NCBI GenBank assembly: GCA_036677425.1
Contig: JARFVT010000011.1
Location: 1-64,000 of the forward strand
Length of the DNA stretch: 64,000 nt
Source: JARFVT01 sp036677425
Lineage (GTDB): Bacteria; Pseudomonadota; Alphaproteobacteria; UBA8366; Aestuariispiraceae
Direction: 5' to 3'
How positions within the stretch are numbered: position 1 is the first letter of the stretch; every line of letters starts with the position of its first letter. Positions 7,936 through 17,531 of this stretch are shown here, piece by piece. The translations under genes were made by a program, and so were the position numbers. The notes beneath the pieces were generated by a model. It made no database searches. It was not told where the DNA came from and worked only from the letters and a program-made list of their open reading frames with translations.

Positions 7936-9033
7936 CTATTTACAAATACTACCTGCTTTATAAACAGATTTTGGCATATTATGATCATATTTATTAACTA
8001 TTAAACCAACAATACGTTCAACTTCACTAACGCCTAAATCATCAATTAGCTTGCAAGGAGTTTTACCAAAACGCAAGGCAAGACTTGCCCCCATATCAAT
8101 ATCCGCCGCTGTTGCAACTCCTTCATCCAATGATTGTAAAACCGGAAATAATGCCGCTGCGGTTAAACGATCAGCAATGATTGCATCATCTTTATCATTA
8201 CCGCTATCATCATCGCCAATTTCAAAAATATAGTCGCTATCACCATTTTTTGCTAATGTATCAGACAGTCCATAAAATGCACCATGCGCCGCTAGATTGA
8301 TTTGTGCGTGATACATAATGCGCGGTTTAACCAAATTCATTACCAAAAATGGGCCTGCTGCCAAACCAAGACATTCACGCGCAATACGATCAATTTGTGC
8401 CATACTACCGATGCCTTCATCATATAGACGAACCGCTTCATTTGCATAGGGTACAAAGAAACGATTAATGGCAAAGCCATATGAATCCTTACATGCCAGT
8501 GGTTTCTTTGCTGTCATTATACAAAATTGCATGCATTTTTTAAAAACTTTAATGTCGGTTTTTTTGCCACGAACAACTTCGACAATCGGGTTGATTGCCG
8601 CTGGGTTGAAATAATGCAGCCCTAAAAATCTTGATGGGTTATTTATGGTTTCTGCTAAATCAGATACTTGTAAACAAGATGTATTGGTTGCCACCACCAC
8701 CGTATCATCAATTATGGCATTTAATTTAGTGAATAATTCTTTCTTAACGTTAAATTCTTCAAAAATAGCCTCGATAATTAAATCACAATCTTTAAGAGTT
8801 TCAAGTTCGGTTGAAACGCTTAATAATGACAATGCTTTATCAGCGGCATCTATAGTTAATTTAGATTTTTCAACAGCACGATTATAAAATTTTGTTGCAT
8901 TCACAATGGCTTGATCAACTGATGCTTGGGTTGTGTCGACCAAATGAACTGCGATATTTTGCAATGCAATTGTTGTTGCAATACCAGAACCCATTGTGCC
9001 TGCGCCAATAATACCAATTTTTTTAAAACTCAT
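7936..9033 (-). CDS. 3-hydroxyacyl-CoA dehydrogenase family protein
   Basis: This 365-residue NAD-dependent enzyme oxidises L-3-hydroxyacyl-CoA in beta-oxidation or butyrate-type metabolism. An N-terminal Rossmann motif GIIGAGTMGSGIA (residues 7-19) is followed by DLIIEAIFEEFNVKKELF, TNTSCL and GLHYFNPA with the catalytic His. The C-terminal 3HCDH domain starts about residue 185 (SYGFAINRFFVPYANEA). It is longer than the usual 280-residue PaaH/Hbd enzymes because a second short C-terminal 3HCDH-like region (PVLQSLDEGVATAADID) is included. It stands alone, with no thiolase or hydratase nearby. Confidence 0.88.
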   Translation of the reverse strand: MSFKKIGIIGAGTMGSGIATTIALQNIAVHLVDTTQASVDQAIVNATKFYNRAVEKSKLTIDAADKALSLLSVSTELETLKDCDLIIEAIFEEFNVKKELFTKLNAIIDDTVVVATNTSCLQVSDLAETINNPSRFLGLHYFNPAAINPIVEVVRGKKTDIKVFKKCMQFCIMTAKKPLACKDSYGFAINRFFVPYANEAVRLYDEGIGSMAQIDRIARECLGLAAGPFLVMNLVKPRIMYHAQINLAAHGAFYGLSDTLAKNGDSDYIFEIGDDDSGNDKDDAIIADRLTAAALFPVLQSLDEGVATAADIDMGASLALRFGKTPCKLIDDLGVSEVERIVGLIVNKYDHNMPKSVYKAGSICK

Positions 9034-9256
9034 AATTTAATCTCCATCAAATATAGCAGCCAAGAGCTAGATGCTTTTATAAAATTCACTTAATCATTCG
9101 CATATGTTAATGCCGCATTGCAGCATTGTCGAGTAACTATTGATATAAATTATATATTTTTGATATTTATAATAATATATATGGCATAGAATATATAATA
9201 GTATATTATCGGGATTAGTTGAAACGCCATATATTAAATTAGGAAGAGGCCGCAAC

Positions 9257-10735
9257 GTGCCTGATAACAGGTTAAAAGATTTTTTTCGGCAAGCAGTCGA
9301 GCTGCAACAGGCAAAAGAATATGATGCGGCAATAAAAATATGGCGAGCAATAATTACTTTTTACCCAAATTACATCCCCGCATTAAATAATATGGCCATC
9401 GCCTTGCGCCATTTAGGCCGAATTGCCGAAGCCGAAGCAGTATTACGCACAAGCCTTGAACGCGCACCAGAATCGGTTGAATTATTAATAAGTTTAGCAC
9501 GGACACTTTCACATTGGGGTGTGTTTGATGAGGCGGAAGAAGCATTAAAAAAAGCCATAAGCTTAGCACCAAAAGACCCGCGACCAGCATATGCAATGGG
9601 GCGATTATTAGAAGATAATCAAAATTCCATGGCGGCAATGGCAGCATATCAAATGGCGATAGATATTGACGCTAATTATGCACCAGCATTAATGGCATTG
9701 GGACTTGGCTGGAAAGTGAGAGGCGAAACACAACAATCAGAAAAGCTATTACGTCAAGCAATAAAAATAAGGCCGCATTTCCCACCAAGCCATTTTCAAT
9801 TGGCATTAATGTTATTGGCAAATGGCGAGTTTAACGAGGGTTGGCGAGACTTTGAATGGCGATTGGCAATGGATGGATTACAAATTATTGACCCCGGTAT
9901 GCCGCGCTGGGAAGGCGAAGATTTGGCGGGTCGGCGTTTATTAATTTGTTGCGAACAAGGCATGGGCGAGGCGATACAATTTTCCAGATTAATTAAATTA
10001 ATCACCAATGGAACAACTATTTTTCAATGTCCACAAGCCATGCGCCAAATTTTTGCAGCATCAAGAATTGCTGACCAAGTTGTGGAAATTGGCGAAACAG
10101 TTCCACAGGCAGATCTATGGTTGCCATTATTAAGCCTGCCGATGGTATTGAATATAAACATAAATAATATTAAACCAATGCGACCATATTTACGTGCTGA
10201 TCCAAGCAGGCTTGCCCCGTGGCGGGTAATGGTTGACAATAATATATATAATCAAAACACCAGATCTGGTGTGAAAAATATTTCAATTGGCATCGCATGG
10301 CAGGCAAGTTCTCCACCTCATGAAAACCGTAAACGCTCTATCCCGTTATTGGCCTTTGGGCCATTGGCTAATTTAGAAAACATTAATCTTATATCATTAC
10401 AAAAGGGCGCTGGGCGCAATGAAATTGCCCAAGTAGATTTTAATATAATTGATATGAGCGATGATATGGATGAAGGCGAAGGTGCATTTTTAGATACTGC
10501 CGCCATAATTGAAAATCTTGATATGGTGATAACTGTTGATGGGGCAATCGCTCATTTGGCAGGCGGGCTTGGCAAAAAAACCTATGTTCTTGTGTCTGAT
10601 GTTATGGATTGGCGTTGGGCAAGCAAGGGTGGCAATATATCGCCTTGGTATAATGACATAACCTTATGGCCAAAAAATGATATGGAATGGATAGATGTAA
10701 TAAAAAAATATTGCAAAAAGATTAAATCTATTTAA
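9257..10735 (+). CDS. TPR-repeat protein with C-terminal glycosyltransferase-like domain
   Basis: The product has 492 residues. About residues 5-205 are five or so tetratricopeptide repeats (for example YIPALNNMAIALRHLGRIAE and YAPALMALGLGWKVRG). The C-terminal half (EGWRDFEWRL, GRRLLICCEQGMGEAIQFSR, IGIAWQAS, DMVITVDGAIAHLAGGLGK) matches the TPR plus GT9/GT41-like architecture common in alphaproteobacteria. Family members are thought to glycosylate proteins or surface polymers; the substrate here is unknown. The start codon is GTG at 9257, preceded by GAAGAGG. It lies 58 bp upstream of the ABC system below on the same strand. Confidence 0.8.
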   Translation: MPDNRLKDFFRQAVELQQAKEYDAAIKIWRAIITFYPNYIPALNNMAIALRHLGRIAEAEAVLRTSLERAPESVELLISLARTLSHWGVFDEAEEALKKAISLAPKDPRPAYAMGRLLEDNQNSMAAMAAYQMAIDIDANYAPALMALGLGWKVRGETQQSEKLLRQAIKIRPHFPPSHFQLALMLLANGEFNEGWRDFEWRLAMDGLQIIDPGMPRWEGEDLAGRRLLICCEQGMGEAIQFSRLIKLITNGTTIFQCPQAMRQIFAASRIADQVVEIGETVPQADLWLPLLSLPMVLNININNIKPMRPYLRADPSRLAPWRVMVDNNIYNQNTRSGVKNISIGIAWQASSPPHENRKRSIPLLAFGPLANLENINLISLQKGAGRNEIAQVDFNIIDMSDDMDEGEGAFLDTAAIIENLDMVITVDGAIAHLAGGLGKKTYVLVSDVMDWRWASKGGNISPWYNDITLWPKNDMEWIDVIKKYCKKIKSI

Positions 10736-10793
10736 GTCAGTATATTATGAATAAGGTAAATATGTTAAAATATATAAAACAGGATTATCAAAG

Positions 10794-11756
10794 ATGATCG
10801 AAATAAAGCATCTAACAAAGAAATTTGGTGCATTCACCGCCGTTGATGATTTAAGCTTTAATGTGAAAAAAGGCGAAGTTCTTGGGTTCTTAGGACCAAA
10901 TGGTGCGGGAAAATCCACCAGCATGAAAATGATCGCTGGTGCATTAACGCCAACATTTGGTAATATTCATATTTGCGGTATTGATATTACCAAAAACCCG
11001 ATTGCAGTTAAAAAGAAAATTGGCTATTTACCCGAAGGTGCGCCCGCATGGGGCGATATGTCGGTGGTTGAGTTTTTAAAATTTATCGCCAATATTCATG
11101 GCCTATTTGGTAAATTGCAAACTATTGCCATTGATAAAACGATCGAATTGACACAATTATCACAGGTGTTACAACAACCGATTGATATATTATCAAAGGG
11201 GTTTAAACGTCGTGTTGGCTTGGCGCAAACATTATTACACGACCCAGAAATATTAATAATGGACGAACCAACCGATGGGCTTGACCCCAATCAAAAGCAT
11301 GATATTCGCCAACTGATAACCAATATGGCAAGTGAGAAATCTATCATAATATCAACCCATATCCTTGAAGAGGTCGAGGCAATTTGCAGTCGTGCCATAA
11401 TAATTGCCAATGGTAAAATATTAGCCGACGGCACGCCTGATCAGCTACAAAGAATGGCAGCAGATCATAACGGCCTGCATATTCATTTGACTAATAATAA
11501 TTCCGATAGCGATATTAACAATATTACAAAATCATTATTAACATTAAAATACGTCGATGATGTTATTAAAATGTCTGAAAACCATATTATGATACGACCA
11601 GAAAATAGACAAAATATATCGACCATTATCAGCAAACATATGTCTGATAACAGTTTTAATTTTGATCAAATTTATCTGGAAAAGGGCCGACTTGATAGTG
11701 TTTTTCGAGATATCACCACAATTAATACATCTGATGATAAAGGTTTGATTAAATAA
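10794..11756 (+). CDS. ABC transporter ATPase, GldA-like
   Basis: This 320-residue ABC-2 type ATPase has Walker A GPNGAGKST (about residues 34-42), a signature region LSKGFKRRVGLAQTL (about 135-149), Walker B ILIMDEPTDGLDP and H-loop STHILEE. The C-terminal 90 residues are the extension typical of GldA/NatA-type ATPases. It is the first gene of a three-gene unit; its stop overlaps the start of the permease gene (TAATG). With the following GldF-like and GldG-like proteins it forms an exporter found widely outside gliding bacteria, with unknown cargo. Confidence 0.9.
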   Translation: MIEIKHLTKKFGAFTAVDDLSFNVKKGEVLGFLGPNGAGKSTSMKMIAGALTPTFGNIHICGIDITKNPIAVKKKIGYLPEGAPAWGDMSVVEFLKFIANIHGLFGKLQTIAIDKTIELTQLSQVLQQPIDILSKGFKRRVGLAQTLLHDPEILIMDEPTDGLDPNQKHDIRQLITNMASEKSIIISTHILEEVEAICSRAIIIANGKILADGTPDQLQRMAADHNGLHIHLTNNNSDSDINNITKSLLTLKYVDDVIKMSENHIMIRPENRQNISTIISKHMSDNSFNFDQIYLEKGRLDSVFRDITTINTSDDKGLIK

Positions 11757-12490
11757 TGTCTAATATTGCAATAATTTTTAAACGTGAAATTAATGCTTAT
11801 TTCACTACCCCAATTGCTTATATTTTTATAATTATATTCTTAATAATGGTGGCGGCTTTTACATTTTTTCTCGGTGGGTTTTTATTAAGAAATCAAGCAG
11901 ATCTATTATCATTTTTTCAATTTCACCCATGGCTATATATTATTCTAATCCCCGCATTAACCATGCGTTTATGGTCAGAAGAAATACAAACAGGAACTAT
12001 CGAATTATTATTAACATTGCCAATTAATATAATGGCGGCGATCATTGCAAAATTCCTTGCCGCATGGGCATTGATTGCCATTGCCCTTGGGCTAACTTTC
12101 CCAATTTGGATAACCGTAAATTATCTGGGCGAACCTGATAATGGCGTGATTATCGCCAGCTATATCGGCAGCTTATTAATGGCAGGTGGTTTTTTAGCAA
12201 TCGGTTCATTCATATCGGCAACCACCAAAAATCAGGTTATCGCATTCATAGTTTCAACTAGCCTATGTTTCTTATTTACCGCCAGTGGTTCACCAATGAT
12301 AATTAGTTTTTTCAGCCCATGGGCAGCAGATGGTATATTAAATTTCATCATTAATATATCCTTGCTTGGTAATTTTCAAAATATAATAAAAGGTGTGATT
12401 GATATGGGCGATATTATTTATTTTCTATCATTAATCATGTTATTTTTATTTGCCACAAAACTTGTCATTGATGCAAAAAAAGACGCTTAA
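11756..12490 (+). CDS. ABC-2 type permease, GldF-like
   Basis: This 244-residue integral membrane protein has six predicted helices, beginning IAYIFIIIFLIMVAAFTFFLGGF and ending FLSLIMLFLFATKL. The motif RLWSEEIQTGTIELLLTLP (about residues 64-82) is the characteristic ABC-2 permease coupling region (usual ERERGTLELLLSLP). Its start codon overlaps the ATPase stop, and its stop is followed 3 bp later by the GldG-like gene, so the three are almost certainly co-translated. Confidence 0.9.
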   Translation: MSNIAIIFKREINAYFTTPIAYIFIIIFLIMVAAFTFFLGGFLLRNQADLLSFFQFHPWLYIILIPALTMRLWSEEIQTGTIELLLTLPINIMAAIIAKFLAAWALIAIALGLTFPIWITVNYLGEPDNGVIIASYIGSLLMAGGFLAIGSFISATTKNQVIAFIVSTSLCFLFTASGSPMIISFFSPWAADGILNFIINISLLGNFQNIIKGVIDMGDIIYFLSLIMLFLFATKLVIDAKKDA

Positions 12491-12493
12491 ACC

Positions 12494-14428
12494 ATGAAAT
12501 ATATCATAAAAAATATATCAAAAAAACGCTTTTATATGGCATTCATTGCCGTTATGGCCTTTATATTGATTAATATTACTGCGACAAATATCAAGGGTTT
12601 TCGGTTGGATTTAACCGAAGATAAATTATTCACCCTATCAAATGGTACGGTTAATATTTTAAAAAACCTTAAAACACCGATAGAAGTTAATTTTTATTAC
12701 AGCGATATTCTTGGCAAAGAAATGCCAGCATATAATATTTTTGCCACTCATATCCGTGATATGCTTGATGAATTTAAAAATATTGCTGGTGATAATTTTA
12801 TAATCAATCAATATAATCCCGAATCTTTCTCCCTAACCGAAGATAATGCCGTCAAAGATGGAATGCAGGGCGTGCCATTGGAAAATATTGGCGAAAAAGT
12901 TTACTTTGGCCTTGCAGGAAAAAATAACAGCACTGGCAAATCTATTGATGATTATGATCTTGGTATGGTTAATATACCATTTTTTCAGCTTGAGCGTGAA
13001 AGATTTTTAGAATTAGATTTAGCTAAATTAATTTATCGTTTGGCAAATCCTGATATATTAAAAGTTGGTATAATCACCGGTGCTGAGGTTTTTGGCAGCT
13101 ATCAATCAATCGCACAAGGTATAGAGCCAACGCCTTGGGCGGTGATCAAACAAATTCAACAAATATTCATTGCCGATCAAATATATTCACCAAAAAAATT
13201 ACATGAATATAAACCAGATATTTTATTATTAATCCATCCTGCCGATTTAAGCTATGAGATGACATATGCCATCGATCAATATATCTTGGCTGGTGGCAAG
13301 GCAGTGTTTTTCGTGGATCCATTATTTGAAACTGCACAAAATCCAACACAAGGCATGATGCCAATTGATACCCTATCGGACATGAATATATTATTTAATG
13401 CATGGGGGATTGATATTGCCAAAGATAAATTGGTCGGTGACAAGGATATCGCGGCAATTGTCAATGGTGGTGGCGCAAATGATATTTCGCCAATGCCATA
13501 TATTTTATGGTTACAAGCAACCAAAAATAATTTTAGCAGCGATGATATTGCCACCGCATCAATCGAAAATTTAATGATCCCAACGGCGGGGCATATAATT
13601 ATTAATGATGATAGCAAGCTTACAATTGAGCCGCTTATAATTTCAAGCAAAAACTCAATGGAAATCGATATAACAAAGGCCACTAACCCTGATATTAAAC
13701 AGCTTTTAAAAGACTTCAAAGCCGCAGATAAAAATATGATATTGGCGGCAAGGTTAAGCGGTAATGTTATATCGGCCTTTCCCAATGGCAAACCAATATC
13801 AGATAAACCCACGAGTGATGATGCAAAAGATAAAATTAACCAACCTGATCAAGATAGCTTGAACGAACATATTAACGCATCAATAACGCCGATTAATGTT
13901 ATTATCGTTGCCGATGCTGATATGTTAAGTGATAGATTCTGGGTTAGAATACAAAATTTCTTTGGCAGAAATATTGCCGGTCCTGTTGCCGATAACGGTA
14001 ATTTTTTAATCAATGCCTTGGATAGCATGGCGGGATCAAGCGATTTAATTTCCTTGCGTAGTAGAGGCACAGGCCAGCGTGAATTTACTAAGATTACCGC
14101 ATTTGAAAAAACTGCCGAAGATAAATTTCGTGCCACAGAACAGGCATTAAGTGAAAAAATGCTTGCGACAGAACAACAGATAGAGGCGATGCAAAATAAT
14201 GCCAATGGCGAATTAAGCCTTGAACAAAAATCTGCTATTGATGATTTCACCAAAGAATTATTAGATACACGCAAAGAATTACGGCAGGTCAATCATTCAT
14301 TGCGCCAAGATGTCGATAGAATGGAGACAAATATTAAATTCATTAATATAATATTAATGCCCTTATTTGTAGCATTATTTGCAATTGCCATTGGTTATTC
14401 GCGCATTAGAAGGCGAAGACGCAATTAA
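12494..14428 (+). CDS. GldG-like ABC auxiliary protein (ABC-type uncharacterized transport domain)
   Basis: This 644-residue protein has an N-terminal membrane anchor (YMAFIAVMAFILINITATN, about residues 13-31), a large periplasmic region and a C-terminal helix (IILMPLFVALFAIAIGYS). The segment RLDLTEDKLFTLSNGTVNILKNL is the signature start of GldG-like proteins. LLLIHPADLSYEMTYAIDQYILAGGKAVFFVDPL resembles the ABC_transp_aux domain. A coiled coil (about 540-615) precedes the last helix. It probably works with the two upstream ABC proteins; cargo unknown. Confidence 0.85.
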   Translation: MKYIIKNISKKRFYMAFIAVMAFILINITATNIKGFRLDLTEDKLFTLSNGTVNILKNLKTPIEVNFYYSDILGKEMPAYNIFATHIRDMLDEFKNIAGDNFIINQYNPESFSLTEDNAVKDGMQGVPLENIGEKVYFGLAGKNNSTGKSIDDYDLGMVNIPFFQLERERFLELDLAKLIYRLANPDILKVGIITGAEVFGSYQSIAQGIEPTPWAVIKQIQQIFIADQIYSPKKLHEYKPDILLLIHPADLSYEMTYAIDQYILAGGKAVFFVDPLFETAQNPTQGMMPIDTLSDMNILFNAWGIDIAKDKLVGDKDIAAIVNGGGANDISPMPYILWLQATKNNFSSDDIATASIENLMIPTAGHIIINDDSKLTIEPLIISSKNSMEIDITKATNPDIKQLLKDFKAADKNMILAARLSGNVISAFPNGKPISDKPTSDDAKDKINQPDQDSLNEHINASITPINVIIVADADMLSDRFWVRIQNFFGRNIAGPVADNGNFLINALDSMAGSSDLISLRSRGTGQREFTKITAFEKTAEDKFRATEQALSEKMLATEQQIEAMQNNANGELSLEQKSAIDDFTKELLDTRKELRQVNHSLRQDVDRMETNIKFINIILMPLFVALFAIAIGYSRIRRRRRN

Positions 14429-14432
14429 AATA

Positions 14433-15365
14433 TTATTTATAACAGGTTAAATGTCGTCCAGGGCAAATATGATGACCTTTAAGGAATTCTTTTGCCGCCA
14501 ATGGTTTTTTCCCTGGTCGTTGTAATTTTTTAATACGCAATGCGCCAATTCCGCAGCCTATCGTCATTTTATCGTCGATGATAAATCCTGCAGTGCTAGA
14601 CATATCCACATATTCGGCCTCTAAAACCTTAATATGTTCATCACCACAATTAAAATAAGTACCTGGCCACGGGTTCAAGGCACGAATTTTACGTTCCAGC
14701 AATATTGCCGATTCCATCCAAACCAGCTTTCCGTCTTGTTTGGTTATTTTTTCTGCATATATTGCACCATCTTGCGGTTGCGCCATTGGTGTTATCTTGG
14801 CATTTTCTAAATCATTCAATATTTTAACAATCATAGAAGCGCCAAGGTTTGATAATTGATCATGCAGCATTTCTGCATTACAGTCATTGGTGATTTTAAC
14901 CTTTTGCATTGATAGAATATCACCAGTATCAAGCCCCTTGTCCATTTGCATAATGGTAATACCGCTATATTCATCACCAGCTAAAATTGCCCGTTGAATG
15001 GGAGCGGCACCACGCCAACGCGGCAAAATAGAGGCATGAATATTTATGCATCCAAACCGAGGCGCATTTAATAATAGTTGCGGTAAAATAAGCCCATAGG
15101 CAACAACAATAGCCGCATCAAGGTTTAAATCGATGAATGCTTGTTGATCAATTGGGTCTTTAAAATTTTTAGGGCAGCGAATTTCAATATTATTATCATC
15201 ACCAAATTGATGGACAGGGCTTTTACGTATTTTCTTACCACGCCCTGCTGGCCTTGGTGGCTGGCTATATATACATACAATATCATGGCCCGCAGCAATC
15301 AAGTTTTTCAATGCGGCAACAGAAAAATCTGGCGTTGCCATAAAAGCAAGGCGTAAAGCTTTCAT
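14433..15365 (-). CDS. fmt: Methionyl-tRNA formyltransferase
   Basis: This 310-residue enzyme formylates Met-tRNA(fMet) using 10-formyl-THF. The N-terminal formyltransferase domain contains AFMATPDFSVAALKNLI and the catalytic stretch INIHASILPRWRGAAPIQRA (about 107-126) with Asn, His and, further on, Asp (GITIMQMDKGLDTGDIL). The C-terminal OB-like domain follows (IRALNPWPGTYF). It lies 29 bp downstream of def on the same strand, the usual def-fmt pairing. Confidence 0.97.
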   Translation of the reverse strand: MKALRLAFMATPDFSVAALKNLIAAGHDIVCIYSQPPRPAGRGKKIRKSPVHQFGDDNNIEIRCPKNFKDPIDQQAFIDLNLDAAIVVAYGLILPQLLLNAPRFGCINIHASILPRWRGAAPIQRAILAGDEYSGITIMQMDKGLDTGDILSMQKVKITNDCNAEMLHDQLSNLGASMIVKILNDLENAKITPMAQPQDGAIYAEKITKQDGKLVWMESAILLERKIRALNPWPGTYFNCGDEHIKVLEAEYVDMSSTAGFIIDDKMTIGCGIGALRIKKLQRPGKKPLAAKEFLKGHHICPGRHLTCYK

Positions 15366-15394
15366 TAATATAATCCTATCTTGTTATATTCACC

Positions 15395-15898
15395 CTATTT
15401 GACTAGTTTGTTTAACTTACGCATAATCATGCTACGTTTTAATGATGATATATGGTCGACAAAAACTATGCCATGTAAATGATCAATTTCATGTTGAATA
15501 CAAGTTGCCAGCAAGCCACCCGCGTGCATTTCTTGTATTTTACCATATTCATCCATATATTTAACATCAACTATTGATGGTCGCTCAACATTGGCAAATT
15601 GCTCTGGAAAAGACAAACAGCCTTCTTCATAAATATTCAATTCATTGGATTTTTTAATGATTTCTGGATTGATAAATTTTAACGGCTGTGGTTGATTATC
15701 TGCATCGGCGATATCAAGCACAAATATGGATTTTAAAATACCAACTTGCGGTGCGGCAAGGCCAATTCCAGGGGCATCATACATAGTATCCAACATATCA
15801 TCTAAAAACCCCCGTAAAGCATCATCGAATATATCAATTTTTTTTGCAGTGATTTTTAATATTGGATCTGGAGCAATTAAAATAGGTAATATGGTCAT
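15395..15898 (-). CDS. def: Peptide deformylase
   Basis: This 167-residue metalloenzyme removes the formyl group from nascent proteins. The three family motifs are intact: GIGLAAPQVG (about 45-54), EGCLSFPE with the metal-binding Cys (about 90-97) and HEIDHLHG with two metal-binding His and the catalytic Glu (about 137-144). Length is normal. It forms a def-fmt pair with the gene that follows on the minus strand. Confidence 0.97.
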   Translation of the reverse strand: MTILPILIAPDPILKITAKKIDIFDDALRGFLDDMLDTMYDAPGIGLAAPQVGILKSIFVLDIADADNQPQPLKFINPEIIKKSNELNIYEEGCLSFPEQFANVERPSIVDVKYMDEYGKIQEMHAGGLLATCIQHEIDHLHGIVFVDHISSLKRSMIMRKLNKLVK

Positions 15899-16044
15899 GT
15901 TTTTAACTCAAATAACATCAATGATTTTACAAATTATGCTTGACTAACAACCAAGCTTTTACGAACTTAATGTCGCAATATATACAATAATAAAAGCCAA
16001 CTTAATAAATTACAATATAATAGGGAAGAAAATAAGGAATAAAA

Positions 16045-17529
16045 ATGGAAGCAATCCAAGATTCAATTTCTACCATATTACCGCTTTTTATCGGTATTAT
16101 AGGCGGGGCTATATTATCATATCTATTGCTTAAAAATAAATTTTCTAGTGGATTTTCAAGATTGCGTGAAGAGATTTCATTGCTACTGGATAAAAATCTT
16201 CTATTAGAAAATAACAATAAATCCCATATTGAATCTACGACCAAGGCAATAACTAAGCTTGAAGTTATTAGCCAACAGCGCGATCAGCTAAATTTGACTA
16301 ATGATAAGTTACTAAGCCAGATGCAATCATTGGAGCAAAATTTATCTGCGGCGAAACAATCAGAGGCCCTCGCCAAGCAACATGCAAATAGCGTCGATAA
16401 TGAGGCCAAGCGATGGGAAGAAGTCAAACAAGAAGTTGGCAAAACTGCCGCTGAAGCCACATTAAAATCAAGCAATAAATTGCTTGCCGATCATAAACGC
16501 GAAACATTAGCCGCCAAGCAAGAAACCGCAAAAACCATCACCGAAACCACAGAAAATTTAAATACTCAATTCCAAACAATCATTAAGTCAGTGGCTAGCC
16601 TTAATGATGATATTAAAAAAACAGAGGGAAAAGTCGATCTAACTCAACGCTCATTATCGGCACCGTCAAGCGTTGGCTCTGCCACTGAAACCATATTGGA
16701 AAATACGCTTAAACATTTTGACTTGCGAGAAGGCATAGATTTTTCACTTCAACATAGTGTTGATGGTGATGGTGGCGGTAAATTACGCCCCGACGCGTTG
16801 ATTTTCATGCCCGCAGATACGGTATTAGTAATCGATGCAAAGGCATCGAAACATATTTTCACATTGGCGGAAATTGATGATAAAGACGAGGCAGCGATGG
16901 AAAAAGCCTATAGCGATTTAAAAACGACCATGAATAAGCATTTAAAAGATTTGCAAACTAAAGATTATGCCAGCGCCGTTAATAAAAGCTATCAAAGCCA
17001 TAGCGACAAAGAAAACCCAAGACAGATAATAACCTTTATGTTCTTACCCAATGAAGCTGCGGTTGAAAAGCTTATTCATAGCGATTCAGAATTCATCAAA
17101 AAAGCCGCAAAAAGTGATATTATCGTCGGTGGGCAATCGAGCCTGTGGGCCGTTATCGCCATGGCGCAAATGCGGATAAATCTTCAAAAACAGGCAGAAA
17201 ATCAACAGCAAGTGATCAGCCAATTGGAAGGGTTGTTCCAATCTATCGCCATGGTTATTGAAGCCGGCGGTAAATTAGGGCGCGGTTTAACATCAGCGGT
17301 TAACGCATATGATGATTTTGCAAAATCGGTCAATGGCAGGTTAGTATCACGGTCGACAAAATTAATTAAATTAAGCGGCATTAAATCACCCAGCAAAGGC
17401 TTGGCAAAAATACCTCGGCTGACGGCGCAAAAAGACGCTATCGATGCGCAAGTTGATGAAATTGATGATGATAATATCAATGATGGCGCAACACAATTAT
17501 TAGATAATAATATAAATGGTTCTGATTAA
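16045..17529 (+). CDS. rmuC: DNA recombination protein RmuC
   Basis: The product has 494 residues. An N-terminal membrane segment (TILPLFIGIIGGAILSYLLL, residues 9-28) is followed by a long coiled coil (about 45-190). The RmuC nuclease-like domain contains DLREGIDFSLQ, GKLRPDALIFMP and VLVIDAKAS. RmuC proteins limit recombination between inverted repeats, which is notable in a window with many such repeats. The C-terminal part after about residue 450 is acidic and low in complexity (IDAQVDEIDDDNINDG). It ends 2 bp before the convergent gene below. Confidence 0.93.
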   Translation: MEAIQDSISTILPLFIGIIGGAILSYLLLKNKFSSGFSRLREEISLLLDKNLLLENNNKSHIESTTKAITKLEVISQQRDQLNLTNDKLLSQMQSLEQNLSAAKQSEALAKQHANSVDNEAKRWEEVKQEVGKTAAEATLKSSNKLLADHKRETLAAKQETAKTITETTENLNTQFQTIIKSVASLNDDIKKTEGKVDLTQRSLSAPSSVGSATETILENTLKHFDLREGIDFSLQHSVDGDGGGKLRPDALIFMPADTVLVIDAKASKHIFTLAEIDDKDEAAMEKAYSDLKTTMNKHLKDLQTKDYASAVNKSYQSHSDKENPRQIITFMFLPNEAAVEKLIHSDSEFIKKAAKSDIIVGGQSSLWAVIAMAQMRINLQKQAENQQQVISQLEGLFQSIAMVIEAGGKLGRGLTSAVNAYDDFAKSVNGRLVSRSTKLIKLSGIKSPSKGLAKIPRLTAQKDAIDAQVDEIDDDNINDGATQLLDNNINGSD

Positions 17530-17531
17530 CC